64,000 bases of DNA from NCBI GenBank assembly GCA_023375675.1, contig JALQBC010000026.1, positions 310,001-374,000 on the forward strand, read 5' to 3'. The notes beneath the pieces are model-generated. The model had not been told where the DNA came from, searched no databases, and saw only the letters and a list, made by a program, of their open reading frames with translations. This DNA comes from Cytospora piceicola (Eukaryota; Ascomycota; Sordariomycetes; Diaporthales; Cytosporaceae). Made by a program: the position numbers and the translations under genes. Of the stretch, positions 1-11,058 are shown one piece after another. The first letter of the stretch is position 1. The number at the start of each line of letters is the position of its first letter.

Positions 1-819
1 TCACTGTGGTGAACCTAGATTCACACAGTAAAAGATCTGAAGTTAGTGCTAGGTACCTAAGTATCTTGCTTAAACTTCAGAGTCACCCAGCACAGACCAT
101 CAGTGACCTCTGGGTGGAATAACTAATATGCGGTACCGATACTTCCTACCCTAGGGTATGAGAGTTGATTCTCGGTGTATCTGTTGATCCGTATAGAGAT
201 AGCACATTTTGCTGTAATATAGCACAAATGGACATCGGAATAGCAAAATGCTACGCCGATAGAGGCTTCAGCTTGTGATAGATCTCACTACAAGGATCAG
301 ATATATGGGAATGCTGGTAGTCTCCAATTCACATGCGACATGCCTCAGATCACTTGGCTATACAAACCTCATTGTGCTTGCTTTGACAGTCAATCCAGCC
401 CACCTGGAGCAGCGTTGACTGGTAATCGTCCATGAAGACCTTGGGTGCCTGCTCCTGGCTATATTTGCTATAGTAACTGCCAGGACTGATCATTTATTAA
501 GAGAAATTGTTCGAGGCTCCTATAGTTTCCTTTACAATATAGAGATATAATCATTCACCGCCGAGTGTCACATTGCCCAGTGTCTGGCAATGTAGAAGTT
601 GAATGGTTACAATGGGTCCGCCATTGGCCTTGTCCAGGTGGCTTAAGTACTGCAATTGGGATCAATTGATCCCGGCCGACTATCTCTTGTTCCTCTCCAT
701 GGCACAACCGCTATGCTGTATACGGTCTTCAGGTAATGCTATACCTATATGCTTGTATTAGAGGTGTAGTACATCCTTGGCATGAGCGAGTAAATGATCG
801 ACTGTGGAAATTGGTGAGA
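1..819. other. Intergenic, nothing recognised
   Basis: I see no convincing coding frame here. The stretch contains one copy of the palindrome TACCCTAGGGTA and otherwise looks like decayed spacer. Confidence 0.5.
147..158. repeat. Palindrome TACCCTAGGGTA, copy 1 of 4
   Basis: A perfect 12-bp palindrome that occurs four times in the window, always in a spacer. Confidence 0.8.
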
Positions 820-951
820 ACATCAACAATTGCAGGACATCAACAATTGCAGGACATCAACAATTGCAGGACATCAACAATTGCAGGACATCAACAATTG
901 CAGGACATCAACAATTGCAACCACAGGACGTCAACAATTGCAGGACGTCAA
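820..951. repeat. 17-bp minisatellite containing CAATTG
   Basis: Six almost identical head-to-tail units of ACATCAACAATTGCAGG are followed by a short interruption and degenerate units in which ACATC becomes ACGTC. The unit length is not a multiple of three, so the open frames across it cycle through all three frames and are not evidence of a protein. Confidence 0.9.
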
Positions 952-1129
952 AAGAAGCGTTGGCTCGTGCGCACTTTAGGGGCCGAGCAAGCTGTGGATC
1001 TCGGGACGCCCCTTGACAGGGTAGATCCCGGACTCAGGGTTACGGCTTCGAGCGAGTTCGTTAGCAACTCAGACCCATGCACCCACAGGCCTTGTACGTG
1101 CTTGATTCACGCCATCTAGTACTGCGCAA

Positions 1130-1950
1130 CACGGCCTTTGCGCCTGTGATAGCATAGCCGGATTTCAAAACCACCGCAGCAATGCTTTCCAGCGCAGACG
1201 AACCTTAGCTCAAGGCCATGCCCAAGAATGTAGCGCGGCGCGTCTGGCTCGCGGTAGAGGTTCGAAGCCAACGCCCCCCGAGATTGCCAACGCCAAGCTG
1301 GATCGCGATGCGTGCGCTGCGCTTGTAACCACGCGCCGGGTTGTTGGATATCCAGGTAGAACGTATCCTAGGAGGCTGGGGTAGATGGCGCAGGCAGGGA
1401 TGAAGACTGCTGCGTAGGTGACGCGGCGGTTCTTCGTTGGGTCTGTTGATATGCACCTGAGGACGTGGTCAAATTGATATGCCACATTGAGTTGGGTAAG
1501 TACAGATGGGAAGAGGGCTCAGTTCACATAAGAAAGCCGACGATCATATCGCATCGAATGGCTATTATAAGTGGACTCCTTTTGCCCACGCGCGATCTAT
1601 GAGAGATGCGCAAAAGCAACTATATACAGAATCGCCGTCGTCACGTAGATCGGCACTGTTAGCGGGTGTGACCGTTTCACCAGGGTGCACGGGCCCTAAA
1701 GACACTGGGCGGTATCTGAGAATTAGACCTCTATTGAACCACAACCATCACAGGCACCGTCATCAGCTGGGACGCACTGGATGTGTACCCCAGGTGCTTG
1801 ATAATGCCTAATCCAGATGCCAGCCAGCAGTCTGTGCGGACAACACAGCACGGTGGCGTAACAAGCACTCATGCCCCAGTAGGACACGACATTCAGCCAG
1901 ATCTGCCAATGTGTGAACGGCTGCAGGACATACTCCCATTGAAATCGTCT
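1130..1950 (-). pseudogene. Decayed MFS permease, allantoate/Dal5-like (ACS family)
   Basis: Fragments of one permease lie in order on the minus strand but in different frames. From the 5' side they are: a piece with HWQIWLNVVSYWG near 1900; LGYTSSASQLMTVP near 1790; LTVPIYVTTAILYIVAFAHLS followed by a stop near 1620; RVTYAAVFIPACAIYPSLLG near 1400; WISNNPARGYKRSARIAIQ then GVGNLGG near 1320; and SNLYREPDAPRYILGHG near 1230. The late motifs (SNN..G..KR.A..AIQ.G.GNLGG, then the YR.DAPRY..GH element) are typical of the anion:cation symporter family that includes yeast Dal5 and related nicotinate permeases. At least one stop and two frame changes break it, and the N-terminal half is missing. I infer a transport role only for the ancestor. 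Confidence 0.72.
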
Positions 1951-3033
1951 GTTTTAGCGACCCGCGCCCCTAACGATGCCCATCCTACCTCTTATGACCC
2001 AATGTCAGGGTACCAGTGAGATATGCAGGTTTGGAACCAACAGAACTAGCAATTGTAGGGATTACCGTATACACAGTAAAGGATACTACCAGCCCAAAAG
2101 TACGAAGAACCCGAGGTCACATGTCATTGTGACTAAGCCACGGGTGCTCATGGTGCTCTGCTCAACAGTGCTCACAACTGGAAGAGCTGGATATATAAGA
2201 CTGGACATCTCCTTACTAAATAGCATTTAATAATACTGCTCTTCAGTTGTCCAATCTAAGGATTGTTTCTAAAAAGGATTAATCTCGTCTTGATCACCAG
2301 TGACCTATATTGCACAACGGGATCACACGTTGACGCTTTACATCTGTTGACATGAACCCCCTTAACGACCCCAGAAGGTATCTTAGACAAGACAACCACT
2401 GTGGTCGCTACACCACCTACCTACCTACCTACCTACCTACCAGCCACCTTACCTACCTGCGGTTTTACCTACCTACCATCTTACGTACCTACCATTTTAC
2501 GTATTATCCAACCTGCCTGCCTGCCTAACATTGCTCCAACTAGCCGTAGTGTAAGTGACTTAGAATTGCAAACTTATATAAGTCATGGATTAAGACAAAA
2601 GACGACGTTCACCTACCATCAATGGACTGGACAGAGGGGAAACTCCACAAGCCAGGAGAGACGAGCGCTCACCTCTGTCGCCATACCTACTTCTCTTTGC
2701 GAAGTTACTTACCCAGGTAGGCGAGAGTATATTTCAAGGACGAATCAAAAGCAATGAACAGCCAAAAACCGCGGAAACAACGTTGCAGTAAGGTGAGGAC
2801 CTTGAAAGCTGCCCAGACGTCATTCGATCAAGATCAAAAAGACGAAAACGATCGAGAAAAGTAGTGAAAGTGTTCTGTTTGTTAGTGTGTTCTGCACACT
2901 GGTGGTCCGATATGTACAGTGGCTTCCTCAAAATTATGTACAGCGCCAACGTACTTCCACACTCATGACAACCCCTGCATCCACCCAGCACGTTCAACAC
3001 ATGCAAAGTCTCCGTAGCACTAACCACTACCTA
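1951..3033. other. Intergenic with CTAC-rich tract
   Basis: No supported gene. A (CTAC)n-rich tract at about 2413-2500 decays into ACGTACCTACC and CCTGCCTGCC variants. The right end is the downstream region of the minus-strand gene that follows. Confidence 0.5.
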
Positions 3034-4209
3034 TCATCCGCGTCGCTCTCTCGATCGAGGTAAAACCTTCGGGTTCTTCGAGATGCCTCGGGAACCATAC
3101 CTTCGCTTCCGGTCGAGGCCACAGATTCTCCTTCGCAACTGTCGAGTCGTCGAGTGATTCTTTCGGTACTGTTGATGTTCATCATGGGTGTGGTGAGGGA
3201 GTGAGTAATTGCAGGACAAGCCGGGGGATCGAAGTAGTGATAGCTTTGTGTCGAAGAAGGGCGTCGCAGGGGTAGTGGCCGAGCCGGCCGAGACGGCCGG
3301 CTTGGGCTTTGGACTCGGATCCGATGAATCCGACTCCAAATGATGGATAGTCTGCGACTGAGGATGTGAGATAGATATGTACCCATCATCGTCAGTAACC
3401 GTGGCAACCATCATGTCCTTCCCACGAGACTCATCGACATCCGAAAAATCGGATATGGATGTCGATGGTGTCTCAGGACCATCGGACTGCGATGTGCCCT
3501 CGTACTCGTGGAGGCTGGGTATGGATCCATCCAGGCTCGCGATGGTATGATCTGGCTCAGACTCAAAAAAGGACATGGCCTTGGTCGAGGTGTGGTTGTC
3601 GTCGTGAAATTTGTGTTGATCGCGGTCGGTCACCGACACGCCTGAATCCTCAGACCTTACAGTCGAAGACCGTGCAGGCTGATTCGATGGTACATCGGTT
3701 TCGGTGCAGTGGTGAGACAGCTCGTTGGTAGAAAGATAACCGTCCTCCTCGGGCTCATCGAACATGATGGGGCTATCGCAATGGAGAACAGAGTCGTGGC
3801 AGGTGCTGCTGACTCCGGAATCGAAATCGTGATGCCAAGGGTGATCTTGAGGAAGATAGGAGGCGAAGTAGCGGACGAGGGAGTCGAGCGACTTGGTTCG
3901 GAAGAGTTGCAAGGCGTACTGCCACTGCTCGGTGCCGATAAGGGATGGATTGCCGACGATCTCGAAACTTGCGTTCTCCAACATACCATTGAGCTCCTCC
4001 AGGCGAAGCTTCTTGCGCTCCTCCATCAATCGTTCGAACTCGTCGAGGGTACGTGCTTGGGTGGAAAGCTCGTATACGTCATGGTGGAAAGCCTCAGGGT
4101 CCTGTATGGCGGAAGGTACGGTGTTGAATCGGTCATGGAGGGTGGTGTTCAGATCATCTCCCTTCAGTCCAAACTTCCAGAACGGCCAAGCCCAACAAGG
4201 CTCGTCCAT
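3034..4209 (-). CDS. Hypothetical fungal protein, acidic/Ser-rich
   Basis: A single open frame of 391 residues from the first ATG (the frame continues 10 codons upstream only to a TTG). I do not recognise the family. The N-terminal third, roughly residues 1-130, looks folded: Trp-rich start (MDEPCWAWPFWKFGLK), then a helical charged stretch with DEFERLMEERKKLRLEELN and a segment GTEQWQYALQLFRTKS. The middle is low-complexity, rich in Ser, Asp, Glu and His, as in a disordered region. There are no membrane segments. The last 50 residues are very basic (Arg-rich). An overlapping frame near the 3' end reads a plausible acidic/basic tail, so a small intron or a sequence error near 3190-3240 could change the C-terminus; the only donor that would join the frames (GTCCTG) is poor. 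Confidence 0.7.
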   Translation of the reverse strand: MDEPCWAWPFWKFGLKGDDLNTTLHDRFNTVPSAIQDPEAFHHDVYELSTQARTLDEFERLMEERKKLRLEELNGMLENASFEIVGNPSLIGTEQWQYALQLFRTKSLDSLVRYFASYLPQDHPWHHDFDSGVSSTCHDSVLHCDSPIMFDEPEEDGYLSTNELSHHCTETDVPSNQPARSSTVRSEDSGVSVTDRDQHKFHDDNHTSTKAMSFFESEPDHTIASLDGSIPSLHEYEGTSQSDGPETPSTSISDFSDVDESRGKDMMVATVTDDDGYISISHPQSQTIHHLESDSSDPSPKPKPAVSAGSATTPATPFFDTKLSLLRSPGLSCNYSLPHHTHDEHQQYRKNHSTTRQLRRRICGLDRKRRYGSRGISKNPKVLPRSRERRG

Positions 4210-7186
4210 GGTATTGTGGTCGGATTTTGAGTATGTCAAGAATAAGTGGGGTAATCAAATGGGGTATCAAGTTGAAGTGAACAATGAAGGATGGAATATG
4301 TCGAAATGGTGGGGTCGTAGTAGTAGAGGGGAGATCCAGAGAAGAGGAGACCGTGAAGAAAGAACCAGGCGGTGTTGTTGTTTGCGATTAGGGGGGCTCT
4401 GCTTTGATTCGCAAAGCCATCTAGACACCGCGCATACAGAACATCATGATAAGGTATTTTGTTGTTTTTTTGGGTGGTTAGATAATTTGAGGTTATCACA
4501 GACTGCTGTCACTTCACGTTCATACCGATCGGTCGAGGAGAGGATGCTGTCGTTGATGGCAGGGTCGAGGAAGGAGAGTACGGCTGGATGGGGTGTCGGG
4601 TGGTTTTGGCAGTGAGTTGGAATGACAAGGTGGAACAAGGGTGGAGCCAAGTGAGGTGAGATACGGATACGGAGGGGCCTAAACACCCAAAGCCCGCAGA
4701 AGGAGGAAGTGGCGGCCCACAAGTCTGACGATGACGGAAGATCTAGGCCAATCGGGTAAACCTTGGAAGATGCAGGCCGCTTTTGCAGGGCGCTAGCAAG
4801 CTGCACATGCGCCCCTAGCGCCCCCGGGCCCTTTGAAAGTTACAGAAGCACCCCTTGGTGTTGGGCAGTGATAGTTGACGTATCACTATAAATGTAGTTG
4901 CCATGGTTCAAGACGTCGCTGTCTTCTGGCATTTTCCACCAAAAAAACCTCGAATTACAGTCAGCTAACAGTTAAGCTTCGACTCTAACATCATAATTCT
5001 CAGCCACCCGGGAGTAATAATTGTAAAGTGGCAGGATTAAGAAAAGGAACTGTCAATTGAGAACCTTGAAAAGAATTGTGGTACCTAGGTATGGCGGTCT
5101 ATCAATTGTTAATACTATACACCCCAGGGCGTGCATCGGTATGTGCCCAGTTGGTTCTCTGCGCAAACTGTGGCAGTTTGTGGTTGCAATGGAATCGTTA
5201 AAATGCATGGCGAGTGCAACTAGTCCTAATGGGGGATGTCCATGCTCAAATATCTCGAAGGAAGGCATCAACCACACCTGGGCAGACCTGCAGCCTGCAC
5301 CCTCCTGCAGTGCCATAGCCATTATGCATAAGGATTCGCAAGACTACCAATCAGATACAATTAGTTGGATCACATATGGGTCAGGAGATAAAAAGCCGCC
5401 AATGAAATACACAGAAAGCCTGACTGCCAAGGATTCAAGTCACACCAACGACGCTTATGGTGGTCACGAAGCCAGGACCTGTTCCAGAATTTCCATTTCC
5501 ATTTCCATTTCTCTTCACCTCCTCGTGCTCCCCCTTCATGCTCTCTCTTGATCTCGACGACTACGTCGAGCAGTTCATCACCTGTTCACCTGCCTTCCTG
5601 TACATCTTCATCACTTTCTCTTTCCTGACTCAAATCCTGACAGCTTCAAGGGACAGACTTGTCCTGCTTGAATTACTCAGAGCTCAGAGTGGGTTGTTTG
5701 ATCCGTGTTAGCCTGTTGACTCTGATGCTTCTCACTCTGACGGGCGTGACGGGCTGACAGTGCCACCATCGCCCAACACCCGAAATCGAGAGGGGGCGAA
5801 GTACCGTCAGGGGTGGCGAAGGGCAGCCAATGATCAACCCCTTCTGTTGTACGAAGTCTACAAGGGCGGCTATGATGGCTGACACTGCCCTCTCTCTCAG
5901 TGCCAGCCGGGCGACAGCTGCTCCCTAATGTCAACTTACCTTTTGTGTCAGCTGCGTCATGTCTGCCTGCTGCTCTAGAACCTCGTGCTCACTCATCACG
6001 CCGTTGATGTTTTTGTTTTCTTTTACAAGCCTCTCGGAGGATTGTTTGATCACGGTCTACCCAATATCGATTCTCCCATCGAATTGTCCATCTCCTTACA
6101 TATTTTGGAGTTTGGGTCTGTATCCTGGTGTATGACAGATATTGTTTGCTTATCAGCAAGACACTCCACTTGCTCACCCGGCCTCTGATGGATACCAACA
6201 TACCCGGCACCCTTGCGATGCTTTCCAGTTCTATTTGAATGAATAGAACAGTATCGACAGATAATTTTGCTCACCTGGGTATCAAAGCATCGTTCGTCCA
6301 AGAGCTGGACTGTGGCCAGCGGCAAACTCACCCAAGGGCTTCAGGGCTTCAGGGCTTCTCTATCTCGGCCCGCGGATTCTAGGCAACCATCGCAGCTTTC
6401 TGGGAGTCATTTCCCCCTCCGAGGTTCCCTCCCTGGTGGTTCTTCTCTGACCTGCGCTGCCGCATCCTCGGAAATCCCTAGGACTTACCACCACTTTGAC
6501 CCGGTCCTCCCAAGGTTCGTACCGGTGTTTCGAGGCTGAACGACTAAGCATCCCAAGACCCCCGGTCAGCAGGAGTGGCAGGGCTGATCTCCACCCCACT
6601 CACTTCCTGCTCAACTGCTCCCTCTGTGCTCCCCTTCCGTGCTCCGTGTTCTGCATCTGACTCTTTTCTTCAACTGCACTTCAACATCGTTTGTATGGTC
6701 GTCAAGCCAGGTGGTCTTCTTCATCCATCTGTGTTTTAGACACCTTTGCAAGGAACCATTCACTCCATATTTTTGCCCTCCCATTTAAGTACGTACATCT
6801 GCTTGCAGACGAGCGGTGCGGTCCCCCAATTTCCATCTCCACGAATCAACTTCTTCTTTTTGTTGGCGAACTTCATCCCGACCACATTCCCAGCCGCCAC
6901 TGTCGGGACCATCCGCTGAAGGAAAAGGACCAAGACCTTGCTTGAGATCTTGACCCCAAACTTGCTCGAGCATCTCTGACTGGACGTCATCAACTACTCT
7001 TTAGTCGCATCGTATTGCTCTGATCCGACCGTATCCTATATATCTCCTCCTCTGGTGTGGTGTTCTGCCTGCATATATCCGCGCATCTATCCTTTTCGTC
7101 TCATCTAGCTTCTTGCCTCTGGCTCTCGTCAGCGCCATCATCATCACTAGCACCAGTCGCCTGGCCTCCTCGGCGATACCTTTTCC
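4210..7186. other. Divergent intergenic region between hypothetical gene and kinase
   Basis: About 3 kb with no supported gene. It holds TACCTAGGTA at 5082-5091, a TTCCATTTCCATTTCCATTT tract near 5489, and long pyrimidine-rich segments up to the kinase ATG (about 6590-7180) that look like a long 5' leader. The open frames here have no domain-like composition. Confidence 0.5.
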
Positions 7187-9070
7187 ATGGCCGGGCTACG
7201 TATCGAGCCGCCCTCAGAGGTGGTGTCGGAGGAAAAGACGGAGCCATACTCCCAGGCCGAGACTTATGCCCGCTTGAAGAGCCTCCAAGAGCAGAACGAG
7301 ATCAATGAAGCCGTCGCCGCCGCCAACCAAGCCGTCCACCTGGATGATCTAGTCGTGCCAAAGGACAAGGACATTCGTATTCTAGTACGGCCTCTCACTC
7401 GCGCACGTTCCGTCAGTCCTGGGAGTCTCGACAACTGCGAATGGTTGCAGTTGACGGCTGAGGTGGCAGAAGCAGAACAGCCTGAGCAGAAGGTCTTGGC
7501 TGTGACCCAGACTAGCAGGGACATCAAATTCAGCGTACGCATCCCTGGTGAGAGATTGGAGAACGACACACGGCCTCCTTTGTGGTGCGAGTTGTATTAT
7601 GACCCGGCCAGTGATAATCAGATCTTTCTGAACTGCTCGGATATTCCCCTGACGCTGTCGAGGGTATCACAACAACCAGCTACCAGCCCTCCGATGGGGT
7701 TCTCCATCAACCCGCATACGACCAAAGCTTTGATCCCAGGGACCTGGAGGATCAGGGTTCGAGGCATCAACGCCCTCGATTTCAGGATTGTCGAAAAGCG
7801 CCCCGCTTTCTTCCGGTCCCCCTCCACCATATCCTCACCGACCACCTCTTTGAGTGACGTGCCAAATTCTTTAGGCAAGCGCACCGTTGCTGCCGACGAC
7901 GATACATCTTCTACGCCCGATAAGAGACTGCGTGCTGAGAACTCTATTGCACGAAGCGACGATGGCGTGGTGATGTTTATGAGACCAGGCAATGCTACCA
8001 ACCCACTCGTGTTTCCTCTTCCGTCGGCGGAGAAAGGAAAAGAGATCATCAACTCCAACGGCAATCCACTGCTTGAGCTCGAATACGGTAGCCTGGTCGA
8101 GATACCCGGCGCCGAGGTGGATGCAGACGAATATACCATCAAGAAAGTAGCGCCCATTGCCTCGACAAGCCTCAGTGCTGTTGACAAGGCCGAGTTCTCC
8201 CGAGAGCCGAACAGCATCGTCACTGTGAAAATCCTGAAGACACGCCTCAACCAGAGATCCCTCTCCTCAGGGAAACCTCAGGATGCAGAGCGTAACGTCA
8301 TCCGTCAAGCAGACATTTGGCTGCGTGAATTCCTCAACCACGAGGTGTTGAACCACAAGTCCATCCCAAGGTTATTTGGCGGAGACGCCAGGTACCTGTC
8401 CTTGTATATGGAGTACGTTGATGCCAAGGACTTGACAGCCAAGGGCGAATGGCAGGATCCTCACACAGCGCTATTTACTGGCAATCGAGAGGACTCAGAG
8501 CGCATCCTTCGAGATGTTGGAGGCGCGCTGGACTACATCCACAGCCGCAAGCTGGTCCATAACGACATAAAACCAGGAAATATCATGTACAACCGAGAGC
8601 GTGGGGCTGTGCTCTGCGACTACGGCATGAGCACCGAGACATCGGCGAACCAGGAGAGAATAGGCGGCACACCGTTCTATATCTGCCCCGAATTCATTGG
8701 CCATAAGCTCCGTGGCCCCCCTAGTGATGTCTGGGCCCTCGGTGTCACGATGCTGTATGTACTCGGCAAGATCGGGCTGCCGGACGCCAGGGGCGCCAGG
8801 AATCACCCACACCAGCTCTACTGGATGATCGCCCACGTCAACATCCCGCCGCAGAGCCAACGGCAGATGCCCCAGTACGATGGGCGGACCGCCGCCCAGA
8901 AAATGCAGACCTGGCTTCATGAAGTCAACGAGGCCAAGTCGCGGTTGGACCAAAACGACAAGCTGGAAAGCCTAGTCGCCGGGATGTTGATCTTGAACCC
9001 GAAACAGAGAATCACAATGCGACAGGTTATGCAAGGGCTGTCTCGAGCACCTGCAGATATTGAAGACTGA
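7187..9070 (+). CDS. Serine/threonine protein kinase, atypical HND/DYG motifs
   Basis: An intronless 627-residue protein starting at ATG in the context TTTTCCATGG. Residues 1-310 hold no domain I can name; residues 220-260 are Ser/Thr-rich. The kinase domain runs from about 320 to 615. Visible motifs are TVKILK (candidate ATP lysine near 347), the catalytic loop LVHNDIKPGNIMY near 457, CDYGMS near 478, GGTPFYICPEF for the activation segment and P+1 loop, and SDVWALGVTMLYVLG for subdomain IX. The catalytic Asp, Lys, Asn, metal-binding Asp and the Glu of the APE equivalent are all kept, so it is probably active. HRD is changed to HND, DFG to DYG and APE to CPE, so it is a non-RD kinase. I cannot assign it to a signalling pathway. 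A ligand or scaffold role for the N-terminus is unknown. Confidence 0.88.
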   Translation: MAGLRIEPPSEVVSEEKTEPYSQAETYARLKSLQEQNEINEAVAAANQAVHLDDLVVPKDKDIRILVRPLTRARSVSPGSLDNCEWLQLTAEVAEAEQPEQKVLAVTQTSRDIKFSVRIPGERLENDTRPPLWCELYYDPASDNQIFLNCSDIPLTLSRVSQQPATSPPMGFSINPHTTKALIPGTWRIRVRGINALDFRIVEKRPAFFRSPSTISSPTTSLSDVPNSLGKRTVAADDDTSSTPDKRLRAENSIARSDDGVVMFMRPGNATNPLVFPLPSAEKGKEIINSNGNPLLELEYGSLVEIPGAEVDADEYTIKKVAPIASTSLSAVDKAEFSREPNSIVTVKILKTRLNQRSLSSGKPQDAERNVIRQADIWLREFLNHEVLNHKSIPRLFGGDARYLSLYMEYVDAKDLTAKGEWQDPHTALFTGNREDSERILRDVGGALDYIHSRKLVHNDIKPGNIMYNRERGAVLCDYGMSTETSANQERIGGTPFYICPEFIGHKLRGPPSDVWALGVTMLYVLGKIGLPDARGARNHPHQLYWMIAHVNIPPQSQRQMPQYDGRTAAQKMQTWLHEVNEAKSRLDQNDKLESLVAGMLILNPKQRITMRQVMQGLSRAPADIED

Positions 9071-10215
9071 GGGCCCATATGGGTCTATAGACTAGAGTAT
9101 CGTACAAGAGCACGGAAGGATATATTGGTTGGTTTTATGAGCTCGACATAGTCGAGAGCTTTCTTTTCGCGGGCTTATGCATCATTGGACATGGAATACC
9201 GGCGGCAGCTGAGAATGTCACATCAAACCGTGAGTGTTTCTTTTTGGGGACATTTTGCTCCGCTTCCGTGGCTATTTGGGAGGTGGACCTAATAGGAGTA
9301 ATGCTATCTCTCGCTTTTGAGGTCTCGACAGACGCATACACTTTCGGCTTCTGACCCACGACTCTAAGTTACTGACAATCATGGTAGGTCTGATGTCGAG
9401 AAATGAGATCAGTCGCAGACATAGTTCATGAAAGTTCAGGAACAGTGATCTGGAAAACATATTTTGTTGGCTTCGCTTTCACGGCCACTGCTACCTTGGT
9501 CGGCACTGTTGCTGCCGGTCGACTCAACGTGGCAGTCGCTACTCAAGCTGTCTAGCCATTACAACACATATTCAGCCGTCTCTGCGCCCTTCCAATTATG
9601 GTTGGATTGTGACTGATCCTGACATCTGCGCAAGTTGCAAGCGCTCTACCGTTGATGCACACGGGGACGACCTGCATGGTCTTCTCATGCACTTCAAATA
9701 CCATCGTTCCGCTGGAAGGTGGGGGTTGGAGCCTGGATCATGATGAAGAGGTATCGTGCAGGCGTTGTTTGGAGACCTCGGTTTCTAGGAAGGGCTGTCG
9801 GTCTCTGCGGATGTCCGCAGAGCGTCCAGTCCTTCACTGCCGTACGGGTTTATACGGCTGGTCGTATTACCAGCATTGCTTGTTGATGAGCGAGTCAAGG
9901 ACTTGGATATGTAGTGGAGTGGTATAGACCATCTAGATCGTTGCCATGAGGACGAGGAATTTTGTGTCCTTACACAAGGGGGTATGGGCGCCATCCTTGA
10001 CGTTATCAACCTTGGAACTTCTAGGGGACGAAACGATGAAGCGTCAGTTTGAGTGAAGTTTGGCCTGGAGGATAGACGAGGAGAAGTTGCTTTAAATTTG
10101 GAGGACTTGTCCATAATCATCTGGATTGAGAGACCCGGGAGGGTAGGGACACAAAAAGGGTGATTTAATAACGCGAAATCTCATCGCTCATCGATTATCA
10201 GTCTTAGCAAATTGA
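9071..10215. other. Intergenic, possible decayed gene traces
   Basis: No supported gene. Short minus-strand pieces such as TMVFEVHEKTMQVVPVCING near 9690 look protein-like but sit between stops and frame changes, and I cannot name a family. They may be the remains of an unidentified gene. Confidence 0.4.
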
Positions 10216-11058
10216 TCATGAGGTCTGGACCCATTGATCCAGCTTCACATTCTTGATAATGGTTGAGAACCCATGCTGTCTCCCCTTCATACACTTGTCC
10301 CTCTTCCTCCCCGTGACTTCCTTCTCGTCATTGTGCTTCTTGCTATCCGGATCTTCCCCCTTCGGATACTCCACATGGAAGACAGCCTTTCCCCGCCTCA
10401 CAAACGGCTCAAACTGCTCCTCGTCCCCATACTGCACCGCCTGCTCGTTGACACACCACTGCACGTGGTCAACGACCCGCGGGACGATATCCCCCGCGTT
10501 CTTCAGCCCGCAGCTCAGGCCCCGGGCGCGCGCCTCCCCCGCCAGCCAGAGCACGTAGTCGACGGCGTCGCCCTCGGCCAGCCCCAGCCCGTTCTTGTTG
10601 TCGTACCCGTCGACGTTGTCCGGGTCGACCCCGTCGAACCCCTTGGCCGCCGCCTCGTCCAGCCGCGCCCGCATCACCCGGCGCACGCCCTCGGACCCCG
10701 TGCGGACCCACCGCTCGCCGTCCCAGCCGTCCATGGCGCGGCCCAGGTCCGCGGCCGGGAAGAGGGCGGCGTCGGGGCGCCACGACTCGCGCGTGCCGGC
10801 GGAGAAGTAGGCGACCACCCTGCAGCCGCGGCGGTGGAGCTCCGCGACGGCGGAGGCGGGGTTGTCGAAGAGGTCGATGATCCAGACGGCCGAGCGCTCG
10901 ATCACGGGGTCGGCCAGGCGGACCGGGTGGTGGAGGACGTAGTTCCACGTCGTGCCGGGTGGGGGCTGCCAGAGCTGCGTCTGGGCGGGGGGTTGCATGT
11001 GCTGGGGGTGGGTGGTGGTGGCCCAGGGGCGGGGCGGGATGGGCGGGGGTCGGTCCAT
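10216..11058 (-). CDS. GH114 endo-alpha-1,4-polygalactosaminidase-like protein
   Basis: A 280-residue protein from the first ATG; the open frame continues upstream only to a GTG. It matches glycoside hydrolase family 114, whose fungal members cleave the galactosamine-rich exopolysaccharide galactosaminogalactan. The barrel starts with TTWNYVLHHPV and VWIIDLFD. CRVVAYFSAGTRESWRPD follows, then the family hallmark FDGVDPDNVDGYDN (candidate catalytic Asp near 145), then GLSCGLKNAG and the second acidic site WCVNEQAVQY (Glu near 206). The enzyme normally acts outside the cell or at the membrane, but this model begins with a Pro-rich MDRPPPIPPRPW segment and has no signal peptide or anchor. Either an upstream exon is missed or this copy is intracellular. 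The gene is much more GC-rich than the spacer around it. Confidence 0.85.
   Translation of the reverse strand: MDRPPPIPPRPWATTTHPQHMQPPAQTQLWQPPPGTTWNYVLHHPVRLADPVIERSAVWIIDLFDNPASAVAELHRRGCRVVAYFSAGTRESWRPDAALFPAADLGRAMDGWDGERWVRTGSEGVRRVMRARLDEAAAKGFDGVDPDNVDGYDNKNGLGLAEGDAVDYVLWLAGEARARGLSCGLKNAGDIVPRVVDHVQWCVNEQAVQYGDEEQFEPFVRRGKAVFHVEYPKGEDPDSKKHNDEKEVTGRKRDKCMKGRQHGFSTIIKNVKLDQWVQTS

Noticed and set aside
736..1119. Open frames across the 17-bp minisatellite
   Set aside because: The same repeat gives open frames in two registers because the unit lacks stops; no protein-like flanks.
9465..9740. Protein-like fragments on both strands
   Set aside because: Broken by stops, and I could not connect them to any family.
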